A stretch of 64,000 nucleotides of DNA from Tsukamurella sp. TY48 (lineage in GTDB: Bacteria; Actinomycetota; Actinomycetes; Mycobacteriales; Mycobacteriaceae): NCBI RefSeq assembly GCF_019656655.1, contig NZ_BPMV01000001.1, forward strand, positions 434,001 to 498,000. Direction: 5' to 3'. The notes under the pieces are model-generated. The model ran no database searches and had not been told where the DNA came from. It saw nothing but the letters and a program-made list of their open reading frames with translations. Positions 9,028 to 18,375 of this stretch are shown piece by piece. The translations under genes were made by a program, and so were the position numbers. Each line of letters starts with the position of its first letter. The stretch's first letter is position 1.

Positions 9028-9567
9028 TCAGTCCCGCCGGCCGAGGAATCCGGTGCGGCCCAGCAGCTTCTCGTCGCGGGCGGCCTGCTTGGCGCGGCGC
9101 TCGTTCTCGCGCAGCTCGGCGTAGTACTCGGCGAGGATGCTGTCCTGCAGGCCGAACATCTCGCGCTCCTCCTCCGGCTCAGCGTGATCGAAGCCGAGCA
9201 GGTGCAGCACGCCGTGCACGGTGAGCACGTTCAGCTCGTGCGCGGTGGAATGTCCCGCAGCCTCGGCCTGTTCGGCCGCGAACTGGGGGCACAGAACGAT
9301 GTCGCCGAGCGTGGCGGGGCCCGCCTCGGGCATGTCGGGGCGCCCGCCGGGCGTGAGCTCGTCCATCGGGAAGCTCATCACATCAGTGGGGCCGGGCAGG
9401 TCCATCCACTTCACGTGCAGGTCGGCCATGGTGTCCAGATCGACGGCGAGCATGTTCAGCTCGGCACCCGGGTGCACGTCCATCGCGGCGATGGCGAAGG
9501 CCGCCACCGCGACCAACTCGGACTCGTCGACGTCGAACCCCGACTCGTTGGCGAATTCGATGCTCAT
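9028..9567 (-). CDS. ybeY: Endoribonuclease YbeY (rRNA maturation)
   Basis: A 179-residue metallo-endoribonuclease for 16S rRNA 3'-end processing and ribosome quality control. The zinc-binding motif [11 protein letters not shown] is intact (HxxxHxxxxxH) and preceded by [10 protein letters not shown], a family signature. The C-terminal tail of about 45 charged residues is longer than in E. coli. Start overlaps the phoH stop by 4 bases. Confidence 0.95.
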   Translation of the reverse strand: MSIEFANESGFDVDESELVAVAAFAIAAMDVHPGAELNMLAVDLDTMADLHVKWMDLPGPTDVMSFPMDELTPGGRPDMPEAGPATLGDIVLCPQFAAEQAEAAGHSTAHELNVLTVHGVLHLLGFDHAEPEEEREMFGLQDSILAEYYAELRENERRAKQAARDEKLLGRTGFLGRRD

Positions 9568-10652
9568 CGGCGGCCCGGCATCCGGCGCGCACCCGAGGTG
9601 GGGCGGACCTTGCTGGAGGCGAGCTGCTCCTCGAACTCGGAGTAGGCGTCCACGATCTCGGCCACCAGGCGGTGCCGCACCACATCGGCGCTCGACAGTT
9701 CGGCGATGTGGATGTCGTCGATACCGCGCAGGATGTTCACCGCGGCCCGCAGCCCGCTGGTGGCGCCACCGGGCAGATCGACCTGGGTCGCATCGCCGGT
9801 CACCACGATCTTCGAACCGAAGCCCAGGCGGGTGAGGAACATCTTCATCTGCTCGGCGGTGGTGTTCTGCGCCTCGTCGAGGATGATGAACGCGTCGTTG
9901 AGGGTGCGGCCGCGCATGTAGGCCAGCGGCGCCACCTCGATGACGCCCGCGGCCATCAGCTTCGGGATCGCCTCCGGGTCCATCATGTCGTGCAGCGCGT
10001 CGTACAGCGGCCGCAGGTACGGGTCGATCTTGTCGTTGAGCGTGCCGGGCAGGAAGCCCAGGCGCTCACCGGCCTCGACGGCGGGACGGGTCAGGATGAT
10101 GCGACTGACCTGCTTGGACTGCAGGGCCTGCACGGCCTTGGCCATCGCGAGGTAGGTCTTGCCGGTACCGGCGGGGCCCACACCGAAGACGATGGTGTGC
10201 TGGTCGATCGCGTCGACGTACTTCTTCTGGTTGACGGTCTTCGGGCGCACCGTCTTACCGCGGCGCGAGATGATGTCCAGCGTGAGCACCTCGGCGGGCG
10301 ACTCGCCGGAACCGTCGGTCATCATGCCGACCGAACGGCGCACCTCCTCGGGGCTCACCGCCACGCCGCTGCGCACGGCGGCCAGCAGCTCGGCCAGCAC
10401 CCGCTCCGCGAGCGCCACGTCGGCCGGCGCACCGGACAGCGTGAGGACGTTGCCGCGGGCGTGGATGTCGGCGTCGAGCGCTCCTTCGAGGGCGCGCAGG
10501 TTGGCGTCCGCGGGGCCGAGGAGTCCGAAGGTCAGCTCGATGGGAATCTCGATGGTGGACCGCGCCGGGGTCACTGCCTGGGCGCGGTTTTCGGAACTGT
10601 TGCGGTCTGGCACGCGGTGCGTCGATCCTTCGTCGAAGAGGTGGGGCACCAT
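9564..10652 (-). CDS. phoH: PhoH-family ATPase
   Basis: A PhoH/PhoL-type ATPase of up to 362 residues. A divergent KH-like N-terminal region is followed by the P-loop [13 protein letters not shown], Walker [11 protein letters not shown] and a [11 protein letters not shown] sensor segment. It is encoded beside ybeY, as across bacteria, consistent with RNA-linked function. The start is uncertain: the ATG at 10652 has GGGAGG almost abutting it, and a GTG at 10649 has better spacing. A further internal GTG at about 10613 also fits, since the first 25 residues are poorly conserved in character. Confidence 0.92.
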   Translation of the reverse strand: MVPHLFDEGSTHRVPDRNSSENRAQAVTPARSTIEIPIELTFGLLGPADANLRALEGALDADIHARGNVLTLSGAPADVALAERVLAELLAAVRSGVAVSPEEVRRSVGMMTDGSGESPAEVLTLDIISRRGKTVRPKTVNQKKYVDAIDQHTIVFGVGPAGTGKTYLAMAKAVQALQSKQVSRIILTRPAVEAGERLGFLPGTLNDKIDPYLRPLYDALHDMMDPEAIPKLMAAGVIEVAPLAYMRGRTLNDAFIILDEAQNTTAEQMKMFLTRLGFGSKIVVTGDATQVDLPGGATSGLRAAVNILRGIDDIHIAELSSADVVRHRLVAEIVDAYSEFEEQLASSKVRPTSGARRMPGRR

Positions 10653-10724
10653 CCCTCCCGGGGTGGATATCTCCAGTTTAGTCCCCCGGAGGGTGGTACC
10701 GCCTCTGAGATTCCGGTGTCCGGC

Positions 10725-11165
10725 CTAGGTGACGACCAATCGGCCCGAACAGCTCAGCGTCTGGCCCTCCGGTCCCTTCACCGTGATCGTGACGGCCTTG
10801 GTCCCCGGACCCGTGCGCAGCTGCGAGAACTGGATGGTGTTCGTACCGATCCAGGGCTGTGCGACGGGGCCGGCGGATCCGGACTTCCCGGTCACCACAT
10901 CGCGCCACTGCAGCCTTCCGGTCCAGTCCTTGGCGCCGGCCGGCAGATTGGCGAGGGCGTACCCGACGCCCGGAACGCGCTGGTCGATGTTGGGATACTG
11001 TCCGGCCTGGTTGCCTCCGAAAACCACGAGGTCAGCGCCCTGCGAGCAGATCTGCGGGGTCGCTCCCGGGGCGGCGCCGGCGGCGCCCGCTCCTGCGGTG
11101 AGGGCTCCCAGTCCGATCGCTCCTGCAGCAGCGGCTCCGAGGAGGGTGCGAGTGCGGGTGTTCAT
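10725..11165 (-). CDS. Secreted protein of unknown function
   Basis: A 146-residue precursor with a clear signal peptide: basic MNTRTRT, a hydrophobic alanine/glycine core and an AGAAGAAP cleavage region near residue 32. The mature part has two cysteines (ICSQGAD and LSCSGRL) that probably form a disulfide, and beta-rich segments (KAVTITVKGPEGQT). The product should be exported through Sec. I do not recognise the family. It lies between phoH and a hydrolase, transcribed in the same direction. Confidence 0.75.
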   Translation of the reverse strand: MNTRTRTLLGAAAAGAIGLGALTAGAGAAGAAPGATPQICSQGADLVVFGGNQAGQYPNIDQRVPGVGYALANLPAGAKDWTGRLQWRDVVTGKSGSAGPVAQPWIGTNTIQFSQLRTGPGTKAVTITVKGPEGQTLSCSGRLVVT

Positions 11166-11233
11166 CGTGCTCTCCAATCTGTCGTGCGGAAGATTCACGA
11201 TCGATAAATCGCCGCCCACCTCAGATTGGTTAC

Positions 11234-11977
11234 TCAGCGCACAGACAGTTCCTCGATGGCGGCGAGAGTGGCCGCGTGCCCCTTCGAGCCCGGTTCGAGG
11301 AAGTCGTCGTGACCCTCGCCCTCGATCATGGTGAGCTCGGCATCCATCCCGTTCTCCTGCGCCTGCGAGAGGAACCACTCCGAGAGCTGGTAGGGAACCT
11401 GCTCGTCCAAGCGGCCGTGGAGCGCGCGGACGGGCGTCTTGAAGGGCATCTGGGCCACCGGGCTGGCCTGCGCGAAGGTGCGCTTGATCAGCCGCAGATT
11501 GGCGTTCGGTCCCAGGTCGAAGAGCAGCCGCATCGACTGATCGCCGTCGCCGCGCTCGATCAGGTCGAGTACGCCGCCGCGGGAGATCACACCCAGCAGG
11601 TCGGGACGCTGCGCCGCGGCCCAGACCGCGAGCGTGGCCCCGGCGCTGTGCGCCGCCACGATATGCCCGTTATTGGCGAGCTTCTCCGTGCCGTAGTCGA
11701 TCGCGGCGAGCACGTCGTCACCCGGGATCGGCCACTTCACGTCGGGCTCGCCGACCCGGCGGTACTCCACGTTCCACACCGGGTAGCCGCGGTCGTTGAG
11801 GTCCTTGGCGACCTTCGACTCCATGCTCATCGAGTACAGGTTCCGCCAGTATCCGCCGTGTACCAGGGTGATCAGCGGCTTCGAGTCGTCACCCGGGTAG
11901 AAGTGCCCGTGCTGCGATTCCTCGCTGCCGTAGAAGATGCGACGCGCCATCGTGTTGAAGCCTTCCCAGTCGGGCAC
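11234..11977 (-). CDS. Alpha/beta hydrolase, kynurenine formamidase-like
   Basis: A 247-residue alpha/beta hydrolase. The oxyanion-hole motif LVHGGYWRNLYS resembles the HGGYW motif of kynurenine formamidases. The nucleophile elbow is AAHSAGATLA, followed by the acid in RALHGRLDEQV and the catalytic histidine in EGEGHDDFLEPG. The GTG at 11977 overlaps the rsmE stop (TAGTG), which favours it over the ATG at 11950 or upstream codons. The substrate is not certain, since no tryptophan catabolism genes are nearby. Confidence 0.75.
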   Translation of the reverse strand: MPDWEGFNTMARRIFYGSEESQHGHFYPGDDSKPLITLVHGGYWRNLYSMSMESKVAKDLNDRGYPVWNVEYRRVGEPDVKWPIPGDDVLAAIDYGTEKLANNGHIVAAHSAGATLAVWAAAQRPDLLGVISRGGVLDLIERGDGDQSMRLLFDLGPNANLRLIKRTFAQASPVAQMPFKTPVRALHGRLDEQVPYQLSEWFLSQAQENGMDAELTMIEGEGHDDFLEPGSKGHAATLAAIEELSVR

Positions 11978-12735
11978 TAAGCCGGTGGGGTCTGCTCCCA
12001 CCTGTCGGTCAGGACGCCGAGGGCCCCGAGCGCCACGGCCGCCGCCGTCGACGTCCGCAACACCGTGGGACCGAGGAGCGCGGGCTGCGCACCCATGGTG
12101 ACCAGGGCATCCAGTTCCTCGGGGCTGATTCCACCCTCCGGTCCCACTACAATAACGACGGTTGTTGTTACTGAGAAGTCAACTTGCCCGATCGGCACCG
12201 CTGAACCTTCATGCAAGACAACTACATTCGCATCCATACTGGTGAGTAGCGGTATGAGTTCCCGCGTCGTCACCAGATCGTGCACACGCGGAACATACGC
12301 TCGGCGAGCCTGTTTCGCGGCCGACCGTGCCACCGCACGCCACCGGGCGACGCCCTTGTCGGCCTTGCCCTTCGCACCGTCCCACCGCGACACGCACCGC
12401 GCGGCCTGCCAGGGCACGATCTCGTCGGCGCCGGCCTCGGTCGCGAGCTCCACCGCCAGCTCCGCGCGATCCGACTTCGGCAGCGCCTGCACCACGATCA
12501 CCCGGGGCGAGGGCTCCGGCACCGTCCACGTCTGCGTGCAGCGCAGCGTGACATCGGACTTGCCGACCGACTCGGCCGTGCACCGGGCGAAACCGCCCGC
12601 ACCGTCGGAGAGCACGAGCTCCTCCCCCACCCGGATCCGTCGCACCGCCGCCGCGTGCCGGCCCTCGTCACCGTCGAGCAGGTACTCCGCGCCGGGCGCG
12701 GGCAACGACTCCGCGAGGAAGACGGTGGCCGCCAC
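11977..12735 (-). CDS. rsmE: 16S rRNA m3U1498 methyltransferase RsmE
   Basis: A 252-residue SPOUT-family enzyme that methylates N3 of U1498 in 16S rRNA with SAM. An N-terminal PUA-like domain (DGDEGRHAAAVRRIRVGE) is followed by the SPOUT domain with the knot motifs IVVGPEGGISPEEL and LGPTVLRTSTAA. A stretch of about 120 bases (12145-12265) inside the gene is AT-rich and uses codons rare in the rest of the window; the reading frame is intact there. GTG start, 6 bases after dnaJ. Confidence 0.93.
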   Translation of the reverse strand: MAATVFLAESLPAPGAEYLLDGDEGRHAAAVRRIRVGEELVLSDGAGGFARCTAESVGKSDVTLRCTQTWTVPEPSPRVIVVQALPKSDRAELAVELATEAGADEIVPWQAARCVSRWDGAKGKADKGVARWRAVARSAAKQARRAYVPRVHDLVTTRELIPLLTSMDANVVVLHEGSAVPIGQVDFSVTTTVVIVVGPEGGISPEELDALVTMGAQPALLGPTVLRTSTAAAVALGALGVLTDRWEQTPPA

Positions 12736-12741
12736 CTGCGG

Positions 12742-13911
12742 TTACCGCCCGGCGAACGTGTCGCGCAGGCGCGAGAACAGCCCGCTGGACTGGTCCGCTC
12801 CGCCGCGACCGGCGACCTGCGGCTCCTCGCCCGGGAACAGCGCCTTGAACTCGCGCAGCTTCTCGGCCTGCTTCTTGTCCAGCCGCGAGGGGACCACCAC
12901 GTCGAAGTGCACCACCAGGTTGCCGCGGTTCTGCGAGTTGACCTGGGGCATGCCGTGGCCGCGGAGCACCTTGGTGTCACCCGGCTGGGTACCCGCCGGG
13001 ATCTCGACCGTGAGCTCACCGTCGATCACGGTGGGCACGGTGACCGAGGCGCCGAGCGCGGCGTCGAACATCGGGACCCGGGCGGTCACGTGCAGCGTGT
13101 TGCCGTCGCGCACCAGGACCTCGTGCTCGCGCTCGCTGACCTCCACGTACAGGTCGCCGGCGGGACCGCCACCGGGGCCCACCTCGCCCTGTCCGGCGAG
13201 CCGCACCCGCATGCCGTCACCGACACCGGCGGGGATCTTCACCGTGAGCGTGCGGCGGGTGCGCACGCGGCCGTCGCCGGCGCACTTGGTGCAGGGGTTC
13301 TGGATGACCTCGCCGGCCCCCGAGCAGGTGGGGCAGGGTCGCGAGGTCATGACCTGGCCGAGGAAGGAGCGCTGCACGGACTGCACCTCGCCCGCACCCT
13401 GGCAGGTGGGGCAGGTGGTGGGCTTGGAATCGCCCTCGGTCCCGGCTCCCTGGCACTTGTCGCACAGCACCGCCGTATCGACCGTGATCTCCCGGCTCAC
13501 GCCGGTGGCGCACTCCTCGAGATCGAGCTCCATGCGGATCAACGCGTCGTTGCCGGGGCGCACGCGGCCGCGCGGGCCTCGACCGCCCCCGCCGCCCATG
13601 CCGCCGCCGAAGAAGGCCTCGAAGACATCGCCCAGGCCGCCGGTGAAGCCGCTCGCGCCGCCGAACCCGCCGCCGCCGAAGCCGCCGGGCGAGCTGTCGA
13701 GCGGATCGCCGCCCATATCGACGATGCGGCGCTTGTCCGGATCGCTGAGCACCTCGTAGGCGTCGGAGACGTCGCGGAACTTCTCCTGGGCCGCATCGTC
13801 GGGGTTCACATCCGGGTGCAGCTCGCGGGCCAGCTTCCGGTAGGCACGCTTGATCTCCTGATCGGAGGCCTTCGAATCGACGCCCAGGATGCGGTAGTAG
13901 TCACGGGCCAC
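12742..13911 (-). CDS. dnaJ: Chaperone DnaJ (DnaJ2 type)
   Basis: A 389-residue type I J-protein: J domain with the HPD motif ([11 protein letters not shown]), a Gly/Phe-rich linker, four CxxCxGxG zinc repeats ([32 protein letters not shown]) and C-terminal substrate-binding beta domains. It follows hrcA after 114 bases, the DnaJ2 arrangement of Mycobacteriales, distinct from the dnaK-grpE-dnaJ1 cluster. GTG start behind GAGGAA. Confidence 0.96.
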   Translation of the reverse strand: MARDYYRILGVDSKASDQEIKRAYRKLARELHPDVNPDDAAQEKFRDVSDAYEVLSDPDKRRIVDMGGDPLDSSPGGFGGGGFGGASGFTGGLGDVFEAFFGGGMGGGGGRGPRGRVRPGNDALIRMELDLEECATGVSREITVDTAVLCDKCQGAGTEGDSKPTTCPTCQGAGEVQSVQRSFLGQVMTSRPCPTCSGAGEVIQNPCTKCAGDGRVRTRRTLTVKIPAGVGDGMRVRLAGQGEVGPGGGPAGDLYVEVSEREHEVLVRDGNTLHVTARVPMFDAALGASVTVPTVIDGELTVEIPAGTQPGDTKVLRGHGMPQVNSQNRGNLVVHFDVVVPSRLDKKQAEKLREFKALFPGEEPQVAGRGGADQSSGLFSRLRDTFAGR

Positions 13912-14025
13912 AGCAGCTAATTCCTCACAACGAACTCGGTACTCGAACTTCGGGCGCGGAGACCTGATAGCGCTCCGCTCAACTCATGATTCCACCACGT
14001 ATGGCGATGCGGCCATTCGGCCTGG

Positions 14026-15060
14026 TCAGCGAGCCCCCAACACCTCGCCGACATAGCGGGCGACCGCGGCGACGGACGCGATCGTCCCCGGATAGTCCAT
14101 CCGGGTGGGGCCCAGCACGCCGACGCCGCCGAAGACCGCGCCCGACGAGCCGTAGCCGGTGGACACGACCGAGGCACCGCGCAGGTTCTCGTCCTGCGTC
14201 TCCGAGCCGATGGCCACCGAGACGGTGCCCGGGTGCTGTCGCGCGGTGAGCAGTTTGAGCACCACCACCTGCTCCTCCAGCGTCTCCAGGACGCTGCGCA
14301 GCGATCCGGAGACGGCGTCGAAATCTCCGGCGTTGCGGGTGAGGTTCGCGGTGCCGCCGAGCACCAGGCGGTCGTCCGCCCGCTCGACGAGGGTCTCGAC
14401 CAGCACCGTCGAGATGCGGATGACCGCGTCGCGCATGTCCCGCGGCGCGAGCGGCGCGAGATCGGCCACGGCCATCGAGGCGTCGGGGATCAGTTTGCCG
14501 TGCACGGCCGCGCCGAACAGCTCACGCAACCGTGAGAGCTCCTCGTCGGACGCGGGGCCGCCCAGCTCGACGAGCCGCTGCTCCACGCGCCCGGAGTCCA
14601 GGATCACCACGAGGAGCAGCCGCGTGGGGGCCAGCGCCACCACTTCGAGGTGCCGCACCCGCGCCGAGCTGATCACCGGGTACTGGATCACCGCGACCTG
14701 ACGGGTGAGCTGGGCGAGCAGCCGGACGGAGCGCTGCAGCACATCGTCGAGATCGACGCCGGTCTCCAGGAACTGGAGGATCGCCCGGCGCTCCGCCGTC
14801 GACAGCGGCTTGACCTGCGCGATCCGGTCGACGAACTGCCGGTAGCCCTTCTCCGTGGGGATACGCCCGGAGCTGGTGTGCTGCTGGGTGATGTAGCCCT
14901 CGGCCTCCAGCACCGCCATATCGTTGCGGACGGTGGCGCTGGACACTCCGAGCTGGTGCCGGTCCACGAGCGCCTTCGACCCCACGGGCTCCTGCGTCTC
15001 GACGTAGTCGGCCACGATCGCCCGCAGTACCTCGAAACGACGGTCCTCGGTGCTCGACAT
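14026..15060 (-). CDS. hrcA: Heat-inducible transcription repressor HrcA
   Basis: A 344-residue repressor of groES/groEL-type heat-shock genes that binds CIRCE elements. The N-terminal winged helix ([22 protein letters not shown], shown in part) is followed by the HrcA GAF-like and dimerisation domains. ATG at 15060 is preceded by GGAGGTGA. I see no CIRCE (TTAGCACTC-N9-GAGTGCTAA) upstream, so the gene is not obviously autoregulated here. Transcribed away from the Rv2375-type gene. Confidence 0.95.
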   Translation of the reverse strand: MSSTEDRRFEVLRAIVADYVETQEPVGSKALVDRHQLGVSSATVRNDMAVLEAEGYITQQHTSSGRIPTEKGYRQFVDRIAQVKPLSTAERRAILQFLETGVDLDDVLQRSVRLLAQLTRQVAVIQYPVISSARVRHLEVVALAPTRLLLVVILDSGRVEQRLVELGGPASDEELSRLRELFGAAVHGKLIPDASMAVADLAPLAPRDMRDAVIRISTVLVETLVERADDRLVLGGTANLTRNAGDFDAVSGSLRSVLETLEEQVVVLKLLTARQHPGTVSVAIGSETQDENLRGASVVSTGYGSSGAVFGGVGVLGPTRMDYPGTIASVAAVARYVGEVLGAR

Positions 15061-15129
15061 CGAGCGCGTCACCTCCGATCGGCCTGGTTCATCCTCGAAG
15101 GTCCAGTTTACGCGGGCTAGAGTCGAACG

Positions 15130-15483
15130 GTGATCTTCAAGGGCGTTCTCGACGAAAAGCCGTACCCCGATCACGGCCTCACCCATCGGGAGTGGTCCAA
15201 GATCCCGCCGCAGCAGGTGCGCCTGGACCAGCTCATCACCACCACCGCGGTCCTCGCCCTCGACCGGCTGCTCTCGGAGGACTCCACCTTCTTCGGTGAC
15301 CTGTTCCCGCACGCCGTGCAGTGGAACGGCGACCTGTACCTCGAGGACGGCCTGCACCGCGCCGTGCGCTCCGCACTCCGCGGGCGGCAGGTCCTGCACT
15401 GCCGGGTGCATGCGCTCGCCCCCGGTACCCCGCCGCGTGCGGCATCCTCGGTCAGGCAGGGCAAACACGCGCGGCGTGACTGA
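15130..15483 (+). CDS. Conserved Rv2375-type protein
   Basis: A 117-residue protein divergent from hrcA, in the position of Rv2375 of M. tuberculosis. The conserved part ([20 protein letters not shown], then [20 protein letters not shown]) recalls a ParB/sulfiredoxin-like DGxHR element. Some databases name relatives as antitoxins, which I cannot confirm. The GTG start lies about 7 bases after a TAGAGT -10-like hexamer (15118-15123), so a leaderless transcript is possible. The C-terminal 20 residues look disordered. Confidence 0.7.
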   Translation: MIFKGVLDEKPYPDHGLTHREWSKIPPQQVRLDQLITTTAVLALDRLLSEDSTFFGDLFPHAVQWNGDLYLEDGLHRAVRSALRGRQVLHCRVHALAPGTPPRAASSVRQGKHARRD

Positions 15484-15495
15484 AAGGGACTCCTC

Positions 15496-16122
15496 ATGAC
15501 CTCGACCATCCGCCAGACCGGTACCGGTTCCGCCCCCGCGGTCCCCGATGTGGTGATCGCGCGGATCGGCGTGCAGACCCGCGCGAGCGATGTGGCCGCG
15601 GCGTTCACCGGCGCCTCGGCCGCGGCACACGCGGTCGTGGCGGCCGTCCGCGCGGCGGGCGTCGCCGACGGGGACATCGCCACCACCGACGTCGGCTTGC
15701 AGGCCGTCGAGACCGGGCCGTGGGAGGACCGGCGACTGGAGGGGTACGCGGCGTCGGAGTCGCTCACCGTCACCGTCCGCGACACCGGTCGAGCGGCGGC
15801 GGTGCTGCAGGCCGCGGCGGCCGCCGCGGGCGACGCCGCCCGGATCGAGTCGGTCACCTTCGCGGTGTCCGACGGTGACGGTCCGCTCGAACGGGCCCGG
15901 GAGGCCGCGTTCGCCGATGCGCGGCGCCGGGCGGAGCAGTACGCGCGCCTGGCCGGCGCCGCGCTGGGTCCGGTGCGGTCGATCGCCGACGAACCCGCGG
16001 GTCCCGGCCCGATGCCGGGCGTGATGTTCGCCTCGAAGCAGAGCGACAGCGGTCCCGCGATGGCCGTCGGCGAGCGCTCGGTGAGTGCGCAGGTGACGGT
16101 GGAATGGGAGTTGTCGCACTGA
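15496..16122 (+). CDS. SIMPL-domain protein, cytoplasmic paralogue
   Basis: A 208-residue SIMPL (DUF541) protein. The domain shows the [16 protein letters not shown] start, the central [14 protein letters not shown], and the [19 protein letters not shown] helix followed by [10 protein letters not shown]. No signal peptide or lipobox is present, so it should stay in the cytoplasm, unlike its neighbour. Start ATG follows AAAGGGA. The function of the family is poorly known (links to kinase signalling and oxidative stress in other systems). Confidence 0.8.
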   Translation: MTSTIRQTGTGSAPAVPDVVIARIGVQTRASDVAAAFTGASAAAHAVVAAVRAAGVADGDIATTDVGLQAVETGPWEDRRLEGYAASESLTVTVRDTGRAAAVLQAAAAAAGDAARIESVTFAVSDGDGPLERAREAAFADARRRAEQYARLAGAALGPVRSIADEPAGPGPMPGVMFASKQSDSGPAMAVGERSVSAQVTVEWELSH

Positions 16123-16185
16123 AAGGTGCGTTGAGGTAACGACCGATTCGGCCCGGCGGCCTTCCGACGCTGGCACCATCGGGGC

Positions 16186-16923
16186 ATGACGAAGCCGAAG
16201 TCCACTCCGCTGCGCCGGCGGGCCGCCGGCGCACTGGCGGCCGCCGCGCTCGCCGTGGGAGCGCTGTCCGCCTGCTCCTCGTCCGATCCCAACGGTTCTC
16301 CGCGTGAGATCACGGCGGTCGGCACCGGTGAGGCCTCCGGCAAACCCGATGTGCTCACCGTGAAGATGGCGGTGCAGCAACAGGCCGCGGACGTGAGCAC
16401 GGCACTGAACCAGTCGTCGTCGGGCGCGCAGAAGGTGATCGATGCGGCCGCCGCGAACGGCGTGGACCGCAAGGACATCGCCACCGCGAACGTCGACGTC
16501 TCCGCGCGCACGGGCCCGGACCAGTCGATCACCTCCTACGAGGCGACGCAGTCGCTCACGATCAAGGTGCGCAAGCTCGACTCCGCGTCGAAGCTGCTCG
16601 GCGATCTCGCCACCGCGGGCGGGAACGGCACCCGCATCAACTCGGTGGGTTTCGACATCGAGAACGACGACGCCCTCAAGGCCACCGCCCGCGATAAGGC
16701 CTTCGCCGCGGCGAAGACCCGCGCGGAGCAGTACGCGAAGCTGGCGGGCGGGAAGCTCGGCGAGGTCCGGACGGTGAGCGAGGTCCCGTCGGCGCGCACG
16801 CCGAGCACCCGGGACTTCTCGGCACCGGGAGGCGTCCAGGGCGCGGCCGCGGCGCCGGTCCCGATCGAATCCGGCGAGCAGTCGCTGAGTGTGACCGTCA
16901 CCGTGGTGTGGTCGCTGGCCTGA
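16186..16923 (+). CDS. SIMPL-domain lipoprotein
   Basis: A 245-residue paralogue of the preceding gene with a lipoprotein signal peptide: basic LRRRAAGA, alanine-rich core and lipobox ALSAC (cysteine about residue 30). The SIMPL domain is recognisable from [30 protein letters not shown] and [19 protein letters not shown] to SVTVTVVW. It should be anchored on the outer face of the cell membrane. The short intergenic gap suggests co-transcription or tandem duplication. Confidence 0.85.
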   Translation: MTKPKSTPLRRRAAGALAAAALAVGALSACSSSDPNGSPREITAVGTGEASGKPDVLTVKMAVQQQAADVSTALNQSSSGAQKVIDAAAANGVDRKDIATANVDVSARTGPDQSITSYEATQSLTIKVRKLDSASKLLGDLATAGGNGTRINSVGFDIENDDALKATARDKAFAAAKTRAEQYAKLAGGKLGEVRTVSEVPSARTPSTRDFSAPGGVQGAAAAPVPIESGEQSLSVTVTVVWSLA

Positions 16924-16926
16924 TCG

Positions 16927-18102
16927 TCAGTCGAGGATGCGGCGCACCACGCCGTCGGCGAGGAGCCGCCCCGCGTCGGTGAGCACGTAGGCCGCCCCGT
17001 CGCGGACGAGGTTGCCTTCGGCGACCTCGGCGTCGGCGCGCGCACGCTCATCCGGACCGAGCACCGTGAGCGGCAGGCCCGAGCGCATCCGCACCCGCAG
17101 CATCACGTCCTCGACGTGCTGTTCCTCCGCGGTGAGTGTCTCGTGCCCGGCCAACGGCAGTTCGCCGCGGCCGACGGCATCGGCGTAGCGGGCGGGGTGC
17201 TTGATGTTCCACACGCGGGTCCCGGCGATGTGCCCGTGGGCGCCCGGGCCGGCGCCCCACCAGTTCGCGCCCTCCCAGTACAGCTCGTTGTGGTGGCACC
17301 GTCCGGCGCCGCTGCGCGCCCAGTTCGACACCTCGTACCAGTCGAAGCCGGCGCCGCGCAGCGCGGCGTCCACCTGCTCGTAGCGGCGGGCCAGCACGTC
17401 GTCGTCGGTGTCGGGGAGTTCGCCGCGGCGGATGCGGCGCGCCAGCGCCGTGCCGTCCTCGACGATGAGCGCGTACGCGGAGACGTGGTCGACGCCGGCG
17501 TCGAGCACCGCGTCGAGCGAGGCCGCGAGATCGGCGTCGGTCTCCCCCGGCGTGCCGTAGATCAGATCCAGGTTCACATGCTCGAAGCCCGCGGCGCGGG
17601 CCTCCTTCGCCGCGGCCACCGCCCGGCCAGGGGTGTGCGTGCGGTCGAGCACCTTGAGCACGTGTGCGGCGGCCGACTGCATGCCCAGTGAGACGCGGGT
17701 GAATCCGGCGTCACGCAACCGCCCGAAGAACTCGGGTGAGGTGGATTCGGGGTTCGATTCGGTGGTGATCTCGGCGTCGTCGGCGAACCGGAAGTGCCGC
17801 CGGGCGGTGTCGAGGAGGGCTGCCAGACCGTCGCCACCCAGCAGCGACGGTGTCCCGCCGCCCACGAACACGGTCCGCACGGGCACATCGCCGACGGTGG
17901 CGCGCGCCAGGGCCAGCTCACCATCGATCGCCTCGGCCCACGCCTGCGGGGACGACGATCCGCCCAGCTCACCGGCGGTGTAGGTGTTGAAATCGCAGTA
18001 TCCGCAGCGTGTGGCGCAGAACGGGACGTGCAGGTACAGCCCGAACGGCGCGGAGCCGCCCTCCAGTGAGGGCAGGGCGGGGGCGGCGAGGGACTGTGTC
18101 AC
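16927..18102 (-). CDS. hemW: Radical SAM heme chaperone HemW
   Basis: A 391-residue HemW (formerly HemN-like) protein. It has the HemW-type radical SAM cluster CATRCGYCDF (CxxxCxYC plus the extra F), GGGTPSLL, the TTESNPES and GMQSAA segments, and the C-terminal HemN/HemW domain with WYEVSNWARSG and CHHNELYW. It is thought to deliver heme to apoproteins rather than act as coproporphyrinogen oxidase. The GTG at 18102 sits behind GGAG. Upstream, on the other strand, is the sulfur-assimilation leader region. Confidence 0.93.
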   Translation of the reverse strand: MTQSLAAPALPSLEGGSAPFGLYLHVPFCATRCGYCDFNTYTAGELGGSSSPQAWAEAIDGELALARATVGDVPVRTVFVGGGTPSLLGGDGLAALLDTARRHFRFADDAEITTESNPESTSPEFFGRLRDAGFTRVSLGMQSAAAHVLKVLDRTHTPGRAVAAAKEARAAGFEHVNLDLIYGTPGETDADLAASLDAVLDAGVDHVSAYALIVEDGTALARRIRRGELPDTDDDVLARRYEQVDAALRGAGFDWYEVSNWARSGAGRCHHNELYWEGANWWGAGPGAHGHIAGTRVWNIKHPARYADAVGRGELPLAGHETLTAEEQHVEDVMLRVRMRSGLPLTVLGPDERARADAEVAEGNLVRDGAAYVLTDAGRLLADGVVRRILD

Positions 18103-18181
18103 TCCTCCAGTCTGGCAGTCGCGGCTGCCGGGTCCGAACCGGTCGGCGGCGGGAACCGCGATGTGGTTCGAACCACCCCGA

Positions 18182-18210
18182 TTCCAACTTTCGCCCAGCC
18201 GGTGGCACAA
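18182..18210 (+). promoter_or_regulatory. Predicted promoter of the leader/nirA-cysHDN operon
   Basis: TTCCAA at 18182-18187 and CACAAT at 18205-18210 are spaced 17 bases, a plausible sigma-70 type pair. Transcription would start about 18217-18219, coinciding with the ATG of the cysteine leader peptide and giving a leaderless mRNA. The match to consensus is only moderate, so this is inference from spacing and position. Confidence 0.4.
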
Positions 18211-18218
18211 TGATCTCG

Positions 18219-18299
18219 ATGGATGGACAGGGTGAGCTGCTGGCTTCGCGCCGGCACATTGATTACCTGCGGGTCTGCAGCAGCAGCTGTCAGGCCTGA
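18219..18299 (+). CDS. Cysteine-containing leader peptide of the sulfur-assimilation operon
   Basis: A 26-codon ORF ending RRHIDYLRVCSSSCQA, the hallmark of the actinobacterial leader-peptide family written as SRRHIDLxRVSSxxC, found ahead of sulfur and related operons. Two cysteine codons (TGC, TGT) lie within the last seven residues. In mycobacteria, cysteine-rich upstream ORFs make translation of the next gene depend on cysteinyl-tRNA supply. An in-frame ATG at 18210 would add three residues, but the -10-like hexamer ends there. A GC-rich hairpin follows before nirA. Confidence 0.75.
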   Translation: MDGQGELLASRRHIDYLRVCSSSCQA

Positions 18300-18313
18300 T
18301 TCCGGCGTTTCTG

Positions 18314-18350
18314 CGCGCCGCACCGCTCTTGCGCCACAGCCCGGCGCGCC
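18314..18350 (+). promoter_or_regulatory. Hairpin between leader peptide and nirA
   Basis: GCGCGCCG (18314-18321) pairs perfectly with CGGCGCGC (18343-18350) around a 21-base loop. It starts 15 bases after the leader stop and ends 25 bases before the nirA ATG, whose ribosome-binding site CAGGAG lies just downstream. No T-tract follows, so it is more likely an element of translational attenuation or mRNA folding than an intrinsic terminator. Confidence 0.45.
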
Positions 18351-18375
18351 ATCTTCGTGAATCCCAGGAGTCTCC

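Noticed and set aside
15061-15129. Possible CIRCE element before hrcA
   Set aside because: No TTAGCACTC-N9-GAGTGCTAA or close variant is present in the gap.
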